From Schizochytrium sp. TIO01 (lineage: Eukaryota > Sar > Bigyra > Thraustochytrida > Thraustochytriidae): a stretch of 64,000 bases of DNA. A program made the translations under genes and the position numbers. Numbering within the stretch: the stretch's first letter is position 1; every line of letters starts with the position of its first letter. This document shows positions 10,767 through 21,150 of this stretch, one piece after another. The notes under the pieces were generated by a model. It searched no databases. It was not told the DNA's origin and worked only from the letters and a program-made list of their open reading frames with translations. The DNA lies in NCBI GenBank assembly GCA_004764695.1, contig SMSO01000031.1:2465048-2529047 (forward strand). Direction: 5' to 3'.

Positions 10767-13700
10767 ATGATGACTCCTGGAGGCAGCAAGAAGAGCAATA
10801 AGCTCAAGAAGAAACAAGAAGCTGCGGACCAAGCGGCGAACATCAAGAAACAGAGTCCCGACTCTGATGAAGACATACGTGAAGAACTACGAAAGCTTAA
10901 AGAAAAGCTAGCAGTGTACGAACAGTGTCTTGGAGAACACACTAAGCCGAAGGATTATGATGACTTAGAATCATTCACAATGGACCGTACTCGCAACGTT
11001 CTAATGAATAGTATCAACAAGATTCCTGTAGGACCTCCTCTTGATCCATTGGGAAGTAACTGGGAGATCTGGTCAACTGACGTCATCAGATTCATGGAAT
11101 ACCATGGATGTACTCCTGAAGAGATTGAAGCTTGCACTGACCCTAAGAGACAACGTCTACTTGACAGTGCACTTTACGCCTTACTCAGAAATCAAGCTGG
11201 CACAGATTTTCACGAACGACTACAACAATATGGTAAATCTCACCGTGGCGGTGAAGGACGTGCTGCCTGGGCACAACTTCAAATCGCATTTAAGAAACAG
11301 CCTGGTGAAATCAACATCAACAAGGTTTCAGCACTCGTACAATGTTTTCAGCAATACCTTAACAATTCTTTTGAGAACATGTCCGAAAACGAAGTCATGA
11401 CATGGTTTATGAAACTGCACAACACTCAGGCAGACGTGCTAGCTACTGGCATGACGTTACATGATTATATGTTTATCCTTAACCTTTTACCACGTATTCG
11501 TTACATGGGTCCACAAACAACTGCGATCTATGGCAAAGCAATTAAACTCAAAGAGTATAGTAAAGAACTGTTTCAAGAATTACGAAACACGGAACGGGAA
11601 GTTGCACAACAATGCGCACTTAAAGGCAAAAGTGGCTATTCTGCTGGGAACCCTGAACCCACACATCTACAAGCAAACTCCTTTCACTCTTCCCGGAACA
11701 AGTTCAAGCGTCAAAAACGACCTACATCTCAAAACAACAATTCCGGGGGAGCACAACAACCCTTTCCTCAAAGGAATAAATGCTCACACTGTGGTTATTC
11801 AAATCATGCTGAGGCAAACTGCAAATTCTTGACAGCAATTTGTCCTATCTGTAACCAAGTTGGACACAGACCCACTGTTTGTCCAAGTAGATCATCGCGA
11901 CAACAAAAGTCGAACAACAAGCGTCAGCGTCATAACTCAACACCACCGTACAAAGGTCTCGCGTTACACAACGCTCCTTTTGATCAAGGACCTTTTCATG
12001 CCAATTTCAGTGTCAACCTTCTGACAATCAATCATCTAAAATCAGAACCGAAGTCAGCAGAGACAACCTCAGAAGGATTCCTACTAGATTCTGGATGCAA
12101 TTTGCATGTCACACCAAATCTTGCATTACTTTCAAACTATGAGAACATTAATCCACTATCAATGGATGCAGCTCAAGGATCCTCAGTTCCGATTTTAGGA
12201 AAAGGTACCCTGGAGGCACGAGTAAGATCAACGTCGGGTAGAATTGTTCCTTTAACACTTACAGTCTACTACGCACCTTCCCTTGCTCACACATTACTGT
12301 CGACGTCTATTTTGACTCAGCAAGGATTCTCATTTTTCTTCTCACAAGATAGCGATCGTATGACCACTCCACATGGAGAAGTTATTACACTCGGTCAGCA
12401 ATCTGACATCCCAATGCTTATCCCTGTTAAATCACCCAAAGTTAACGCTCTGCAACTACGGAAAGCACAAAAACTCAGTTATAAAGGAATAGATTGGCTA
12501 GAAGCTCACCTTAAATTAGGTCACGCTTCAATTCCACGCATAGCATCCTCCATAGGAGTTTCTGCATCACAAATCGACTTCTTATGCATGGATTGTAAAG
12601 TTGCCAACTTTGAACGTATTCCAGTGACAAAAGGACCCCACACACCATATGCTAAGTCTCCTCGACAAGCTGTTACAGCTGATGTGATGGGACCATTCCA
12701 CGTTCTAGGCATCCCCAACAAGTTCAAATATGCCATAGTCTACAGAGATCTTTACTCAGACTTTACATATGTTTATCCTATACAATCCACTGATCAAGTG
12801 TCCACGACCCTTCGTACTTTTGCTCAAGCATGGCTCCAAGGTAAAAACACCTCGCGCATCATAATTCGCACGGACGGAGCTAAATATTTTACAGGCGGAG
12901 AATTTGCAAGATCACTTCACACCATGCGGTGGGAACATAAACTATCTGCACCACACTCTCACGCTACAAATCCTGCTGAAGGCATCAATCGAGTACTAAT
13001 GAATGGTCTTCGCTCCAATCTAAAAACTGCATTACTCGGAGCCAAATATTGGCCCTATGCTTTATCTCATGCTGTACATGTCAAGAATCGCACAGCCTCC
13101 AGTCGCAATCGGAAATCTCCGTACGAACGACATTTTGGCAAAGCACCAGACTACAGCTACTTCCATATTTTTGGAGCACCATGTGTGTTCAAGAAGTTTC
13201 CCATTCCGCAAAAGTTGGGAGATAGGGGTGAACTAGGCATTTTCCTTGGATATGCTGATAGTTACACTCATGGAACTGTACATGTCTTACCCAAAGACAA
13301 GTCCAACATCCTTCAAACGCGTGAAGTCAAGATTTTCGATCAAGCATTGACTGAACAAACTCGTCAGCGTGCAATGTCGATAGAAACCGCTCTGACACCT
13401 GATCTAATTACTCATTGGACACGTGAAGAATCAAATAAACTAATTGATGGAGAAACGTATCAGGATCTACCTGCTTTATCCTCCACAGCTAATAATACTA
13501 AATCTTTCCTCACTCCTAATACCCCAGAATATAATGACGACCGTGAATCCAATCGTGAACACGCTAGTCATCCGGAACTAAATCACAATGACCGTGAATC
13601 CAGTAGTGAACACGCTAGTCATCCGGAACTAAATCACAATGACCGTGAATCCAGTAGTGAACACGTTAGTCATTCTGAGGTAAATAATGATGACCGTGAA

Positions 13701-15614
13701 TCCAAAAGTGAACATGCTCGTGAAGACATGGAACTAGATCATAGTTCAGTCCATGCACACGATAGTCATCGGAGATCCAAAAGGACTCCCAAACCTCATG
13801 TACCACTAAATGTTGGTCCCAGTGCCAAAGGCGCTGCAAATAAATACCGATACTATACCAATCGTCTGAAACGAAAACGTAATATGACGAATACAGAGTT
13901 AGATTTCTCGGATATTAATTCTCTATCAAAAGAAGAGAACTTACATGAACTAATCATTCCCACGATATATCCGAAGGAACAGGAATATTTTGCTTTTCTT
14001 ATTAAAAACAACACAGATAATAAACAATTACCTAAACCGGTCCCAAAACCATGTCCATATGACGACATTGTAGTTCCAAACACTTATAAAGAAATGCGGA
14101 AACTGCCACAGGCATATCAGCAACTATGGATTGCTGCGATGAATACTGAACATCACAACCTACAGTCCGCTGGTGTTTTGGAAACTGTACCCTTACACAC
14201 TTTACCACAGGGACAGACTGTAATGGGAACTAGATGGGTCTTTACAAAAAAGGCACCACCGGTCAATCTGTTAAAAGCACGGGTTGTAGTACAAGGCTAC
14301 AATGAGGCCATTGAACATGTTTATGATATATACTCACCAACAGTTAATGTTGAAAGCATTCGTGTTGCAACAATTATTGCTTTAACGAGAGGCTATGATG
14401 CTATCACCGTTGATGTAACAGCCGCATTTCTAGAAGCACAAATTCCAGATGACGAATTCCTCTACATCAAAGGTATTGAAGGTCTTGACTTAGCAGAAGG
14501 TTATTGTTATCGTCTGCGTAAAAGTCTATATGGACTCAAAAGTGCCCCCCGTAGGTGGATGGATCATTTGACGGCTATATTAGAAAATTATGGCTTAACA
14601 CGATCTATAACGGACGCATCACTATTTATTGGCAAAGATCTTCTAATGACTATCCATGTTGATGACATGAGAATTTTTGGCACGCCCCAAGCACTCAAAG
14701 CGATTGTCGAAGAACTCGAACAAAATGTCGGCGTCAAAGTAAATCGTGAAAAACAATGCCATTATCTTAGTGATACACATGTCTATGACAAGTCACGAAA
14801 GATCTGTACCATCAGCCAACGCGAGTATTGTGAAAAAGCCCTTAGGCGATGTAATATGGAAAACTGCAATGGAGCTAAAACTCCATCCATCCTTAAAGAG
14901 TTAAGTGATCATTCTGACGACTCTGTGAATGAACACTATCGTCCACTTGTCGGCACTCTAATGTATTTACTAAAAACTCGACCGGATATGGCATACACTT
15001 TACACCAACTTGCATGCCATGGTCAAAAGAATGGAGCGGAACATATGCAAGCTCTTAAACATGCATTCCGTTATGTCAAGGCCACAAAGGACAAAGTTCT
15101 AACACTCAAAGGCGTGGATTCAGAGGCACAACTTGTTTTGAACGTCTATACAGATGCTTCTTTCAGCAAGGCACATGACAAACTTCGTCGTAGTGTTACA
15201 GGATATGTTGTTATGATAAATGATAGTGCTGTTGTATGGAAAACAACCAAACAGTCTACAGTTGCAAGAAATACTCACGAAGCTGAACTAATTGCTGCAG
15301 TTGCAGGAGTTCTCAGAGCAGAATCCATTCGACAACTTTTAGCAGACATGAACATTTACATCAATGAAATACAGGTATATATAGATTGTCAAGCATTAGT
15401 AAACACAATCAAAAAGGAAGAAGTCAATGGTACAAATGGTTATCTCGCAGTACAACTTGCAGTACTGATTCATCGAAGACAAAACCAATTACTCAAGGTA
15501 CATCATGTTAAAGGCACAGAAAATACAGCTGATTTACTTACCAAACCACTTGCAGCACCATCTCATTGGAAACACGCTAGTCGCTTACTTGATGCTTCAG
15601 GTGCTGACGCGTGA
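10767..15614 (+). CDS. Ty1/copia Gag-Pol polyprotein, intact
   Basis: Single 1615-residue frame starting at a double ATG 157 nt after the left LTR. Gag occupies about the first 400 residues, with a Lys-rich N-terminus and two perfect CX2CX4HX4C zinc knuckles (339-352 and 359-372). The aspartic protease motif LLDSG is at 439-443. The integrase has an HHCC-type zinc site (H581, H586, C607, C610) and acidic residues D639, D703 and E738; the last two are 34 residues apart. The linker after integrase holds four 17-residue repeats (about 925-988). Reverse transcriptase has VDVTAAF around D1216 and HVDDM with D1299 and D1300. RNase H has YTDAS with D1463 and ends near TADLLTKPL. There is no frameshift or stop between gag and pol, so one polyprotein is made and must be processed by its own protease. 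All catalytic residues appear present. Confidence 0.97.
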   Translation: MMTPGGSKKSNKLKKKQEAADQAANIKKQSPDSDEDIREELRKLKEKLAVYEQCLGEHTKPKDYDDLESFTMDRTRNVLMNSINKIPVGPPLDPLGSNWEIWSTDVIRFMEYHGCTPEEIEACTDPKRQRLLDSALYALLRNQAGTDFHERLQQYGKSHRGGEGRAAWAQLQIAFKKQPGEININKVSALVQCFQQYLNNSFENMSENEVMTWFMKLHNTQADVLATGMTLHDYMFILNLLPRIRYMGPQTTAIYGKAIKLKEYSKELFQELRNTEREVAQQCALKGKSGYSAGNPEPTHLQANSFHSSRNKFKRQKRPTSQNNNSGGAQQPFPQRNKCSHCGYSNHAEANCKFLTAICPICNQVGHRPTVCPSRSSRQQKSNNKRQRHNSTPPYKGLALHNAPFDQGPFHANFSVNLLTINHLKSEPKSAETTSEGFLLDSGCNLHVTPNLALLSNYENINPLSMDAAQGSSVPILGKGTLEARVRSTSGRIVPLTLTVYYAPSLAHTLLSTSILTQQGFSFFFSQDSDRMTTPHGEVITLGQQSDIPMLIPVKSPKVNALQLRKAQKLSYKGIDWLEAHLKLGHASIPRIASSIGVSASQIDFLCMDCKVANFERIPVTKGPHTPYAKSPRQAVTADVMGPFHVLGIPNKFKYAIVYRDLYSDFTYVYPIQSTDQVSTTLRTFAQAWLQGKNTSRIIIRTDGAKYFTGGEFARSLHTMRWEHKLSAPHSHATNPAEGINRVLMNGLRSNLKTALLGAKYWPYALSHAVHVKNRTASSRNRKSPYERHFGKAPDYSYFHIFGAPCVFKKFPIPQKLGDRGELGIFLGYADSYTHGTVHVLPKDKSNILQTREVKIFDQALTEQTRQRAMSIETALTPDLITHWTREESNKLIDGETYQDLPALSSTANNTKSFLTPNTPEYNDDRESNREHASHPELNHNDRESSSEHASHPELNHNDRESSSEHVSHSEVNNDDRESKSEHAREDMELDHSSVHAHDSHRRSKRTPKPHVPLNVGPSAKGAANKYRYYTNRLKRKRNMTNTELDFSDINSLSKEENLHELIIPTIYPKEQEYFAFLIKNNTDNKQLPKPVPKPCPYDDIVVPNTYKEMRKLPQAYQQLWIAAMNTEHHNLQSAGVLETVPLHTLPQGQTVMGTRWVFTKKAPPVNLLKARVVVQGYNEAIEHVYDIYSPTVNVESIRVATIIALTRGYDAITVDVTAAFLEAQIPDDEFLYIKGIEGLDLAEGYCYRLRKSLYGLKSAPRRWMDHLTAILENYGLTRSITDASLFIGKDLLMTIHVDDMRIFGTPQALKAIVEELEQNVGVKVNREKQCHYLSDTHVYDKSRKICTISQREYCEKALRRCNMENCNGAKTPSILKELSDHSDDSVNEHYRPLVGTLMYLLKTRPDMAYTLHQLACHGQKNGAEHMQALKHAFRYVKATKDKVLTLKGVDSEAQLVLNVYTDASFSKAHDKLRRSVTGYVVMINDSAVVWKTTKQSTVARNTHEAELIAAVAGVLRAESIRQLLADMNIYINEIQVYIDCQALVNTIKKEEVNGTNGYLAVQLAVLIHRRQNQLLKVHHVKGTENTADLLTKPLAAPSHWKHASRLLDASGADA
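13539..13729 (+). repeat. 51-bp tandem repeat inside pol (about 3.7 copies)
   Basis: Units start at 13539, 13590, 13641 and 13692, each with a GAC CGT GAA TCC core encoding DRES. The period of 51 bp keeps the frame, giving 17-residue units of the type DRESSSEHASHPELNHN. Units 2 and 3 are almost identical while the last is diverged. The array lies in the variable linker between integrase and reverse transcriptase and is acidic and His-rich. Confidence 0.95.
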
Positions 15615-15617
15615 TTT

Positions 15618-15626
15618 GCGGGGGAG
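15618..15626 (+). other. Polypurine tract
   Basis: GCGGGGGAG lies directly before the right LTR and four bases after the gag-pol stop codon. A GGGGGAG purine run at this place is the usual plus-strand primer of copia elements. Its end supports TATTG as the first LTR bases. Confidence 0.9.
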
Positions 15627-15833
15627 TATTGAAGTAATATACAGCTACTGTCTAACCTAACCTAACCTAACCTAATCTCCTGTCCGTTGGACTGACATCA
15701 TGCATTCATCTCTACCTGTATGCAGACCTGAAACCCCGATAACTCATATATCATCCTCTTTCTCTTTCTCCTGAGTTCGTCATCCTTGTCAGACTACCTC
15801 TCCACGCTTCACAGCACAGGCTACTCTGCAATA
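15627..15833 (+). repeat. Right LTR (207 bp)
   Basis: Reads as identical to the left LTR, including the four AACCT units (15654-15673). It is followed by the TTTGC target duplication. Identity of the two LTRs indicates too little time since insertion for mutations to accumulate. Confidence 0.95.
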
Positions 15834-15838
15834 TTTGC
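15834..15838 (+). repeat. Target-site duplication, right copy (TTTGC)
   Basis: Exact repeat of 10399-10403, directly outside the right LTR. Confidence 0.93.
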
Positions 15839-18810
15839 TAAAAGCACGTGGAGGAACAAGCAATGTATTCGAGCATAATCTGTTTTATAAATCAGAATTA
15901 GATAAGCCATCCATCAAATTTGTCCAAGGACATATTTATAAGATGGTCATCGTGAATAGAGTGTCTCCGATTTCTGCAATTTGTCTCACCTCGATACGTG
16001 GGTTACAAACAGTATGTAATGCTCAGTTTAAATGCTGCAACTATTGAGAACTCATCAGCAATGCCTACTTGTATGGTTCAATGCTGTTCAGCGCTGGTGT
16101 ATAAGTAGTTTAACATGAGCTCTTCCATAATTACTTATGAAAATCAAGTGATATTAAGTAGGAGAAAAATGTATAAATACCATGAAATCTCAGTGAAGAT
16201 CTCTTCAAAATGAAGTATTGAAGAGGTCGGACAACAAATGCAACAAAAGTCCCATCGGATGATGCGAAAAAAAAGAAGTTCTGTGTAACCATTCAATTCT
16301 ATCATATGAATATTGCCGGGGGGGCAGGGTAGGGTGTTTACTCAAATCGCTCGAAACGAATCCATTATAGATGTTGATTAATTTAGAATGTCGGTCTAGA
16401 AATTTATATACTTCTTCTGGCTTGAGCCATTTCCCAAGGTCGACCCTGGTGAAGTAAGAGGTTGATTATAAATATGTAGCCATCACACTGGAAAATCCTT
16501 AGCAAGACTTAATAAGGCAGTGTGAACGTAGACTTTCAGACTGAGCGATCGGTTGAGCTTGAAAGTGCTACGTGTGGTGCTTTAGTTTTCTTTCTAGTTG
16601 ACTTAGACAGATGTGGTCTCTATCACATAGAACTGGCAACGTTCGCTTATTGGCACTACCTAGATACTAGCGTGGGTTTCACCTATTAATACCTGGCGAA
16701 TACGTGTACTTTAGATATTGGTTTAATACGCACCATGACCTCCCAGGGACGTAAATCGATACATGCTGACTGCCATCGCTTCCTGTAGCTTGAACAATAT
16801 TTCAAAACTCAGTGAAAAGACCACCTCTGAGGACTCCATGGAAACTGTTGATGAGCCAATCAGTTCTTAGCTTACTAGACATTGAGCGAATTGATAAAGA
16901 TAACTCGATGGAAGACAATTGTTTCAAAAACGCTAACAGTTAACATTGGAATTGTATTCTGGGACGAGCTTATACTACTGACATTTGAAGAAGTGTAGGT
17001 TACTCTCATTTTGTGCTCTTCAATATTATTGAGAGTTTCGCTTTGGGATACTCTTCGATTGGGAGTTAAGTGTCAACCTATACTGTAGACCTCTGTGACA
17101 AGTTTAATGCAAACTTTAAGCTGCGGCCGAGATCCTGGCAAAGATTTATCTATGTTGTCTAGTCGGTCCACGTTGTCGTCATGGCATACCAAACCAGGAA
17201 TAACAGATCGGTTTGTCAGGGATCATCACTATACCTCACGCGTATGCTCTTCTAGTTGGGCACTATTTTACTTTATCTTTATGGCTTAACAGCCTCAGAG
17301 TTACAAAGTTTGCCTCGCGCTAAATACTGCACACAGACTAACCAGGCTGAAGAAGTTAATTTCCCACAAAGCCTGCCTGTGTGCGATATGGTTTATAGAA
17401 AATTCCATACTCTACTTAGCTGTTTTTGGTCAACAATTACATCTAGAACAAATTCTTGTGTGTCATATGAGAGCAAGTATGACGGCTGTGAGCGTGCCGT
17501 CAGAAACCTCACAATATAATGATGGGAACCAAACACATTTTCTGTATAATGAACTTGTGGAGTTTATGCAATATTGAGGTAATGAGTTTGGGATATCTCA
17601 AACTCAGAATAAGGTCGCAGAAAAGAAGATGGGATTTATTTGACTCGATCAAATCGTACTCTCTCCAAATTCTTAATACTAGGTCAGGTTACGGATCATT
17701 GTAGTCTACGCGAATTTTAATATGAACCACATTTGCCAAGAATGGGCAAATACTGCGAAGAGTATGACACTCTACTTTTCTTTTCTTTTTCCTAACAATC
17801 ATATGTTCAGCTTTGGTCCTTATACAAACAGCTAACATTTCTTCACAAGTATACAGTCGAGAGACTTGATTGAGGCCATATAAATTAAAGAGAGGCTTTG
17901 ATTTTTGGTTTTTTGAGTTAGGAAGCAACATATATCGAGCGCTTCTGCAAGTATATCAACCGTAGTTTCTGATCGTGACCATATTCGATCAAGATACAGG
18001 CTCGCTCTCTGAGTATATATATAGTTCTAGAGGATAGAAAAGATCTTTCTGAACTTTTGAATACCAATGCCCCTGTGATTGTCTGTATCACCTTTATGGT
18101 ATTTTGTTGTTGATGAAAAAATTCTGCATTGGGTTACAAAACATTTTGCAAAAACAATTCCATACTTTGATAGCCAAAGAAAGTAACGCAAATCCTAACT
18201 CTAACCTGAAAGCTTTGGCATTGATAGTTTGATGACCATTTTGATTGAGGGAAGAGATGAGTTTGATATGGCCCTCCAAATCAACGCAATATACCCCTCA
18301 GCAGAAATGAAGCAGAAATGAGATGATTGAATTTAATTTATCTGCGGAAGAGTATCTCAAATTTGAGAAATGAGTAATTATGAGACGAAGAATCTCACCA
18401 TCTGTACTCTTCAGTTGCAGGAAAGTTGGTATAATCTCCCATTTAGTAAGCCAACTGTTGGTTTCGTTTTGTCTTCCCTCTAGCTATCCAGTACGGATCC
18501 TTCGAACAAGAAGAACGATGTATATTCGAATTTTGTATGGTAGTTCATAAACCCATGAACAGACACGAAGAAGGCAAAAAAAAAAGGTGAAGTAATAAGG
18601 ACATGCATCCGAAGAGGAAGAGCAAGAGAAAAGGCAAACATTAAAACAATTCAAACATCACTTGACCATTAAAAATAACAAGAATAATGGTAGTTGGAAA
18701 AAAGAGAAGGAAAATGAAAGAAGGGAATAGGTACTGAGCGAGCGGCTCAACAGGCTGCACAACAGGTTCGCTCAATTGGGAAAAGAATTGTGTAGACATT
18801 TTGAGACATC
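15839..18810. other. Gene-free stretch between retrotransposon and BCCT gene
   Basis: Only short frames (up to 87 codons) without recognisable motifs. The base composition is AT-rich and typical of the flanks. The BCCT gene ends convergently on the minus strand, so its 3' UTR lies in the right end of this stretch; I see no clear AATAAA signal on that strand close to the stop. Confidence 0.6.
16318..16334 (+). other. Putative G-quadruplex motif
   Basis: Seven G, then CAGGG and TAGGG: four runs of at least three G can be drawn with loops of 1, 2 and 2 nt. This matches the standard G3N1-7 pattern in an otherwise AT-rich region about 480 bp beyond the retrotransposon. Confidence 0.7.
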
Positions 18811-21150
18811 TTAGATGTCAGTAGGGGCAATTGCATCCTCATCAAGCTGGATGAGGACCTGGGCAAGCAGCTGGTAGTAAGCCACGATACCAGCGCCGAC
18901 ATCTTCAAGGATATTGCCACCAATGTTGTACATGCCGCGAACATGGAAGCGGATACCACCCAGAATGAAGGCCTGGGAGAAGAAGCAAAGCCAGGCGAAA
19001 GCAGTGAGGGACACCTCTGCAACGCTGCTAATGAAGAGAGCAATCCAGCCAGCGAAAAGGCCACCAACAAGGACAGAGACTGTGATGTTGACGGGAAGGT
19101 TCTTGGCACCCGGATTGAGCTTGAGCATAATCATGAACACAGACCAGGGCGGGCAGACAAGAGCACGGAGAGTCTCCCAGTGCGTGCGAAGGTCAGGTAC
19201 AGTCATGAAGGCACGGCCGGGGTGAGAAAAGAGGCCACCAAGAGAAAGAATCTTCTCAAAGTAGTTGAAGATACCACCAGCAAACGGAAGGGTCCAGTCG
19301 TTAAAGTGCTTGTATTTCTCAGGATCGGCCTCCATTCCAACAAAACGGAAGAGACCGATGAGCACAGTACAAAGGTAGCAAGTAAACGGAAGACCGCACA
19401 CAATCGAAAGGGCCTGGAGAGCATTTAGTGCATCCGACTTACCAGCAAGAATCAAGGCAGTCGCAAGAGCACCGGAGGTGAGAGCCCAGAGGATACGCTG
19501 CATGCGGAAACCCTCGTCCTTACCGTTGCTAGCCATGTTATCAACAACAAGAGCACCGGAGTCAGCAGAAGTGACGAAGTAAATAGCAATAGCAATAATG
19601 GCAATCCAGCCCATAAAGTACCCGTAATCACCGTACATCATAATAACGTTCCACCAAGGGTTGTTACCGTCGATGGTTGTACAGAGAGGGCTAATGTACG
19701 GGCGATCGTTGGTGTATTCGAAAGTTGTGCCATTATTGGGGTAAGGAAAGGTGTAGACATAAGATTCAGTGGGGACCGAGTAGCAACTTCCAGACACCTT
19801 CTCGCCATTGTATTGAAAGAACTCAAAGAAGTATTCAGAGTCGTTAAACACGAGCTCACCAAGAAGCTGGATCTCCTGGGCACTGCGGTACGCACGAATG
19901 CCAGCACCACCGAAGCCAGAGAACCAGAAGAAGGTGTAGAAGAGGGGGCCTCCAAAGGTGAAGTGGAGAACCTCCCGAATGGTGCGACCTTTCGAGATGC
20001 GAGCGATGAAAGGACCAACAAAAGCGGCCCATGCAGTCCACCAAGCCCAATAAAAGATGGTCCAATCGTTCATCCAACCAGCATAGGCACCGCGGGCAGT
20101 ACCCAAATCGCCATCGACAGCGCGGCCGTTACCGCGTGTAAGCTGGCCCCAAGCATCCGTGGTAAAGTTGATTTCAAAGATGGCCTTCTGAAAGTACCAA
20201 CCAATGTTCTGAACAAGAACGTTAAGAATGTAGGCAGTGTCATCGAGGAAGGCGACGAGGAACCAAAGGATGCAACCAAGCAAGAGAGCAGTAGTCGAAA
20301 GGATCTTGATACCAACATTGAGACCGGAGACAACAGAGATGGTGGCAACGAGACAGACGACCCAAATGACGATGACCTGGATAGTAGCAGCCTCATCAGC
20401 GTCAGAAACATCAAGAGAGGTGAGACGGCCAAGGCCAGTAGTCATTTGAATAGCACCGAGGCCGAGAGATGTACAGATACCAGCAATGACAACGATGATA
20501 CTAAAAGCGTCAATAGCATCACCCCAGAAGCCCCAGGTGTAATCTCCAAAAATAGGATGAACACAGGTACGCATTGTCAGAGGAAGTTCCCATCGGTAAA
20601 CAGCAATACCGAGGGTAAGACCAACAAGTACATAGTTTGCCCAGGCACCGAGACCCCAGTTGAAGAGAGTCAGAGTCATCGCATTCTGGTTGACCTGATT
20701 GGCAGAGTAGAAGCCAGTATCGTAGCGACTACCAGAGAGATCATACAGAGGCTCGCTTACACCGTAGAAGAAAAGACCAATGCCCATACCAGCGGAGAAA
20801 ATCATTGCAAAGTAGGAGGAAGCTGAGAACTCAGGAACATCGTCAGCCTTGCCGAGCTTCTGTTTGCCGTAGACGATGTAAATGTATAACAGGGCAAAGA
20901 TGTTAATTGCGGTGGTGACAATGTAAAACCAAGTAAAGTGGGACGTCACACCAGCCTTGGCAGTGGTGAGAGCGGTTTTAGAGCCCTCGGGATCAATCAT
21001 ACACCAAATAGCAATACCCCAAGTGACAAAGAAACCCATACTCCAGGTTACGGGGTTGCACTTGAAGCCGCCGATAAGAGGCATGGGTACATGCCACTCG
21101 CGCATCGGGTATTCAACCACGCTGCCAGCATACTTGTCGTCGACCGACAT
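18811..21150 (-). CDS. BCCT-family betaine/choline-type transporter
   Basis: Sodium- or proton-coupled uptake of quaternary ammonium or sulfonium osmolytes (betaine, choline, DMSP) across a membrane is the family role. The ATG at 21148-21150 gives 779 residues; a TTG three codons upstream is not a credible eukaryotic start. Diagnostic features are GMGIG in TM3 (121-125), the TM4 aromatic set W165/W170/Y173 with the spacing of BetP W189/W194/Y197, the family signature WTIFYWAWW in TM8 (363-371) with W370, W371 and W374, and TSADSG (527-532). Glycine, not Asp, at the end of GMGIG favours sodium coupling and betaine-like substrates by analogy with BetP. Unusual parts are a long loop at about 420-500 with two Cys (456, 490) and sequons N426 and N473, and a C-terminal region of about 175 residues beyond TM12 with two further hydrophobic segments (about 687-735). 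The gene is uninterrupted and stands alone. Confidence 0.93.
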   Translation of the reverse strand: MSVDDKYAGSVVEYPMREWHVPMPLIGGFKCNPVTWSMGFFVTWGIAIWCMIDPEGSKTALTTAKAGVTSHFTWFYIVTTAINIFALLYIYIVYGKQKLGKADDVPEFSASSYFAMIFSAGMGIGLFFYGVSEPLYDLSGSRYDTGFYSANQVNQNAMTLTLFNWGLGAWANYVLVGLTLGIAVYRWELPLTMRTCVHPIFGDYTWGFWGDAIDAFSIIVVIAGICTSLGLGAIQMTTGLGRLTSLDVSDADEAATIQVIVIWVVCLVATISVVSGLNVGIKILSTTALLLGCILWFLVAFLDDTAYILNVLVQNIGWYFQKAIFEINFTTDAWGQLTRGNGRAVDGDLGTARGAYAGWMNDWTIFYWAWWTAWAAFVGPFIARISKGRTIREVLHFTFGGPLFYTFFWFSGFGGAGIRAYRSAQEIQLLGELVFNDSEYFFEFFQYNGEKVSGSCYSVPTESYVYTFPYPNNGTTFEYTNDRPYISPLCTTIDGNNPWWNVIMMYGDYGYFMGWIAIIAIAIYFVTSADSGALVVDNMASNGKDEGFRMQRILWALTSGALATALILAGKSDALNALQALSIVCGLPFTCYLCTVLIGLFRFVGMEADPEKYKHFNDWTLPFAGGIFNYFEKILSLGGLFSHPGRAFMTVPDLRTHWETLRALVCPPWSVFMIMLKLNPGAKNLPVNITVSVLVGGLFAGWIALFISSVAEVSLTAFAWLCFFSQAFILGGIRFHVRGMYNIGGNILEDVGAGIVAYYQLLAQVLIQLDEDAIAPTDI

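Larger units (their letters stand above)
10404..15833 (+). mobile_element. Complete Ty1/copia LTR retrotransposon
   Basis: The 5430-bp element has every expected part: two 207-bp LTRs, a primer-binding site immediately after the left LTR, one gag-pol frame, a purine tract just before the right LTR, and a 5-bp TTTGC target duplication. The LTRs read as identical and the frame is unbroken, so the insertion is recent and possibly still active. The order protease, integrase, reverse transcriptase, RNase H is diagnostic of Ty1/copia. Short LTRs and an aquatic algal host would fit the GalEa-like group known from marine animals and red algae, but this assignment is an inference that needs a tree. 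The insertion interrupts no recognisable gene. Confidence 0.97.

Noticed and set aside
19813-20826. 337-codon plus-strand frame
   Set aside because: It lies antisense inside the BCCT gene, whose minus-strand product has clear family motifs; the plus frame has biased, low-complexity composition.
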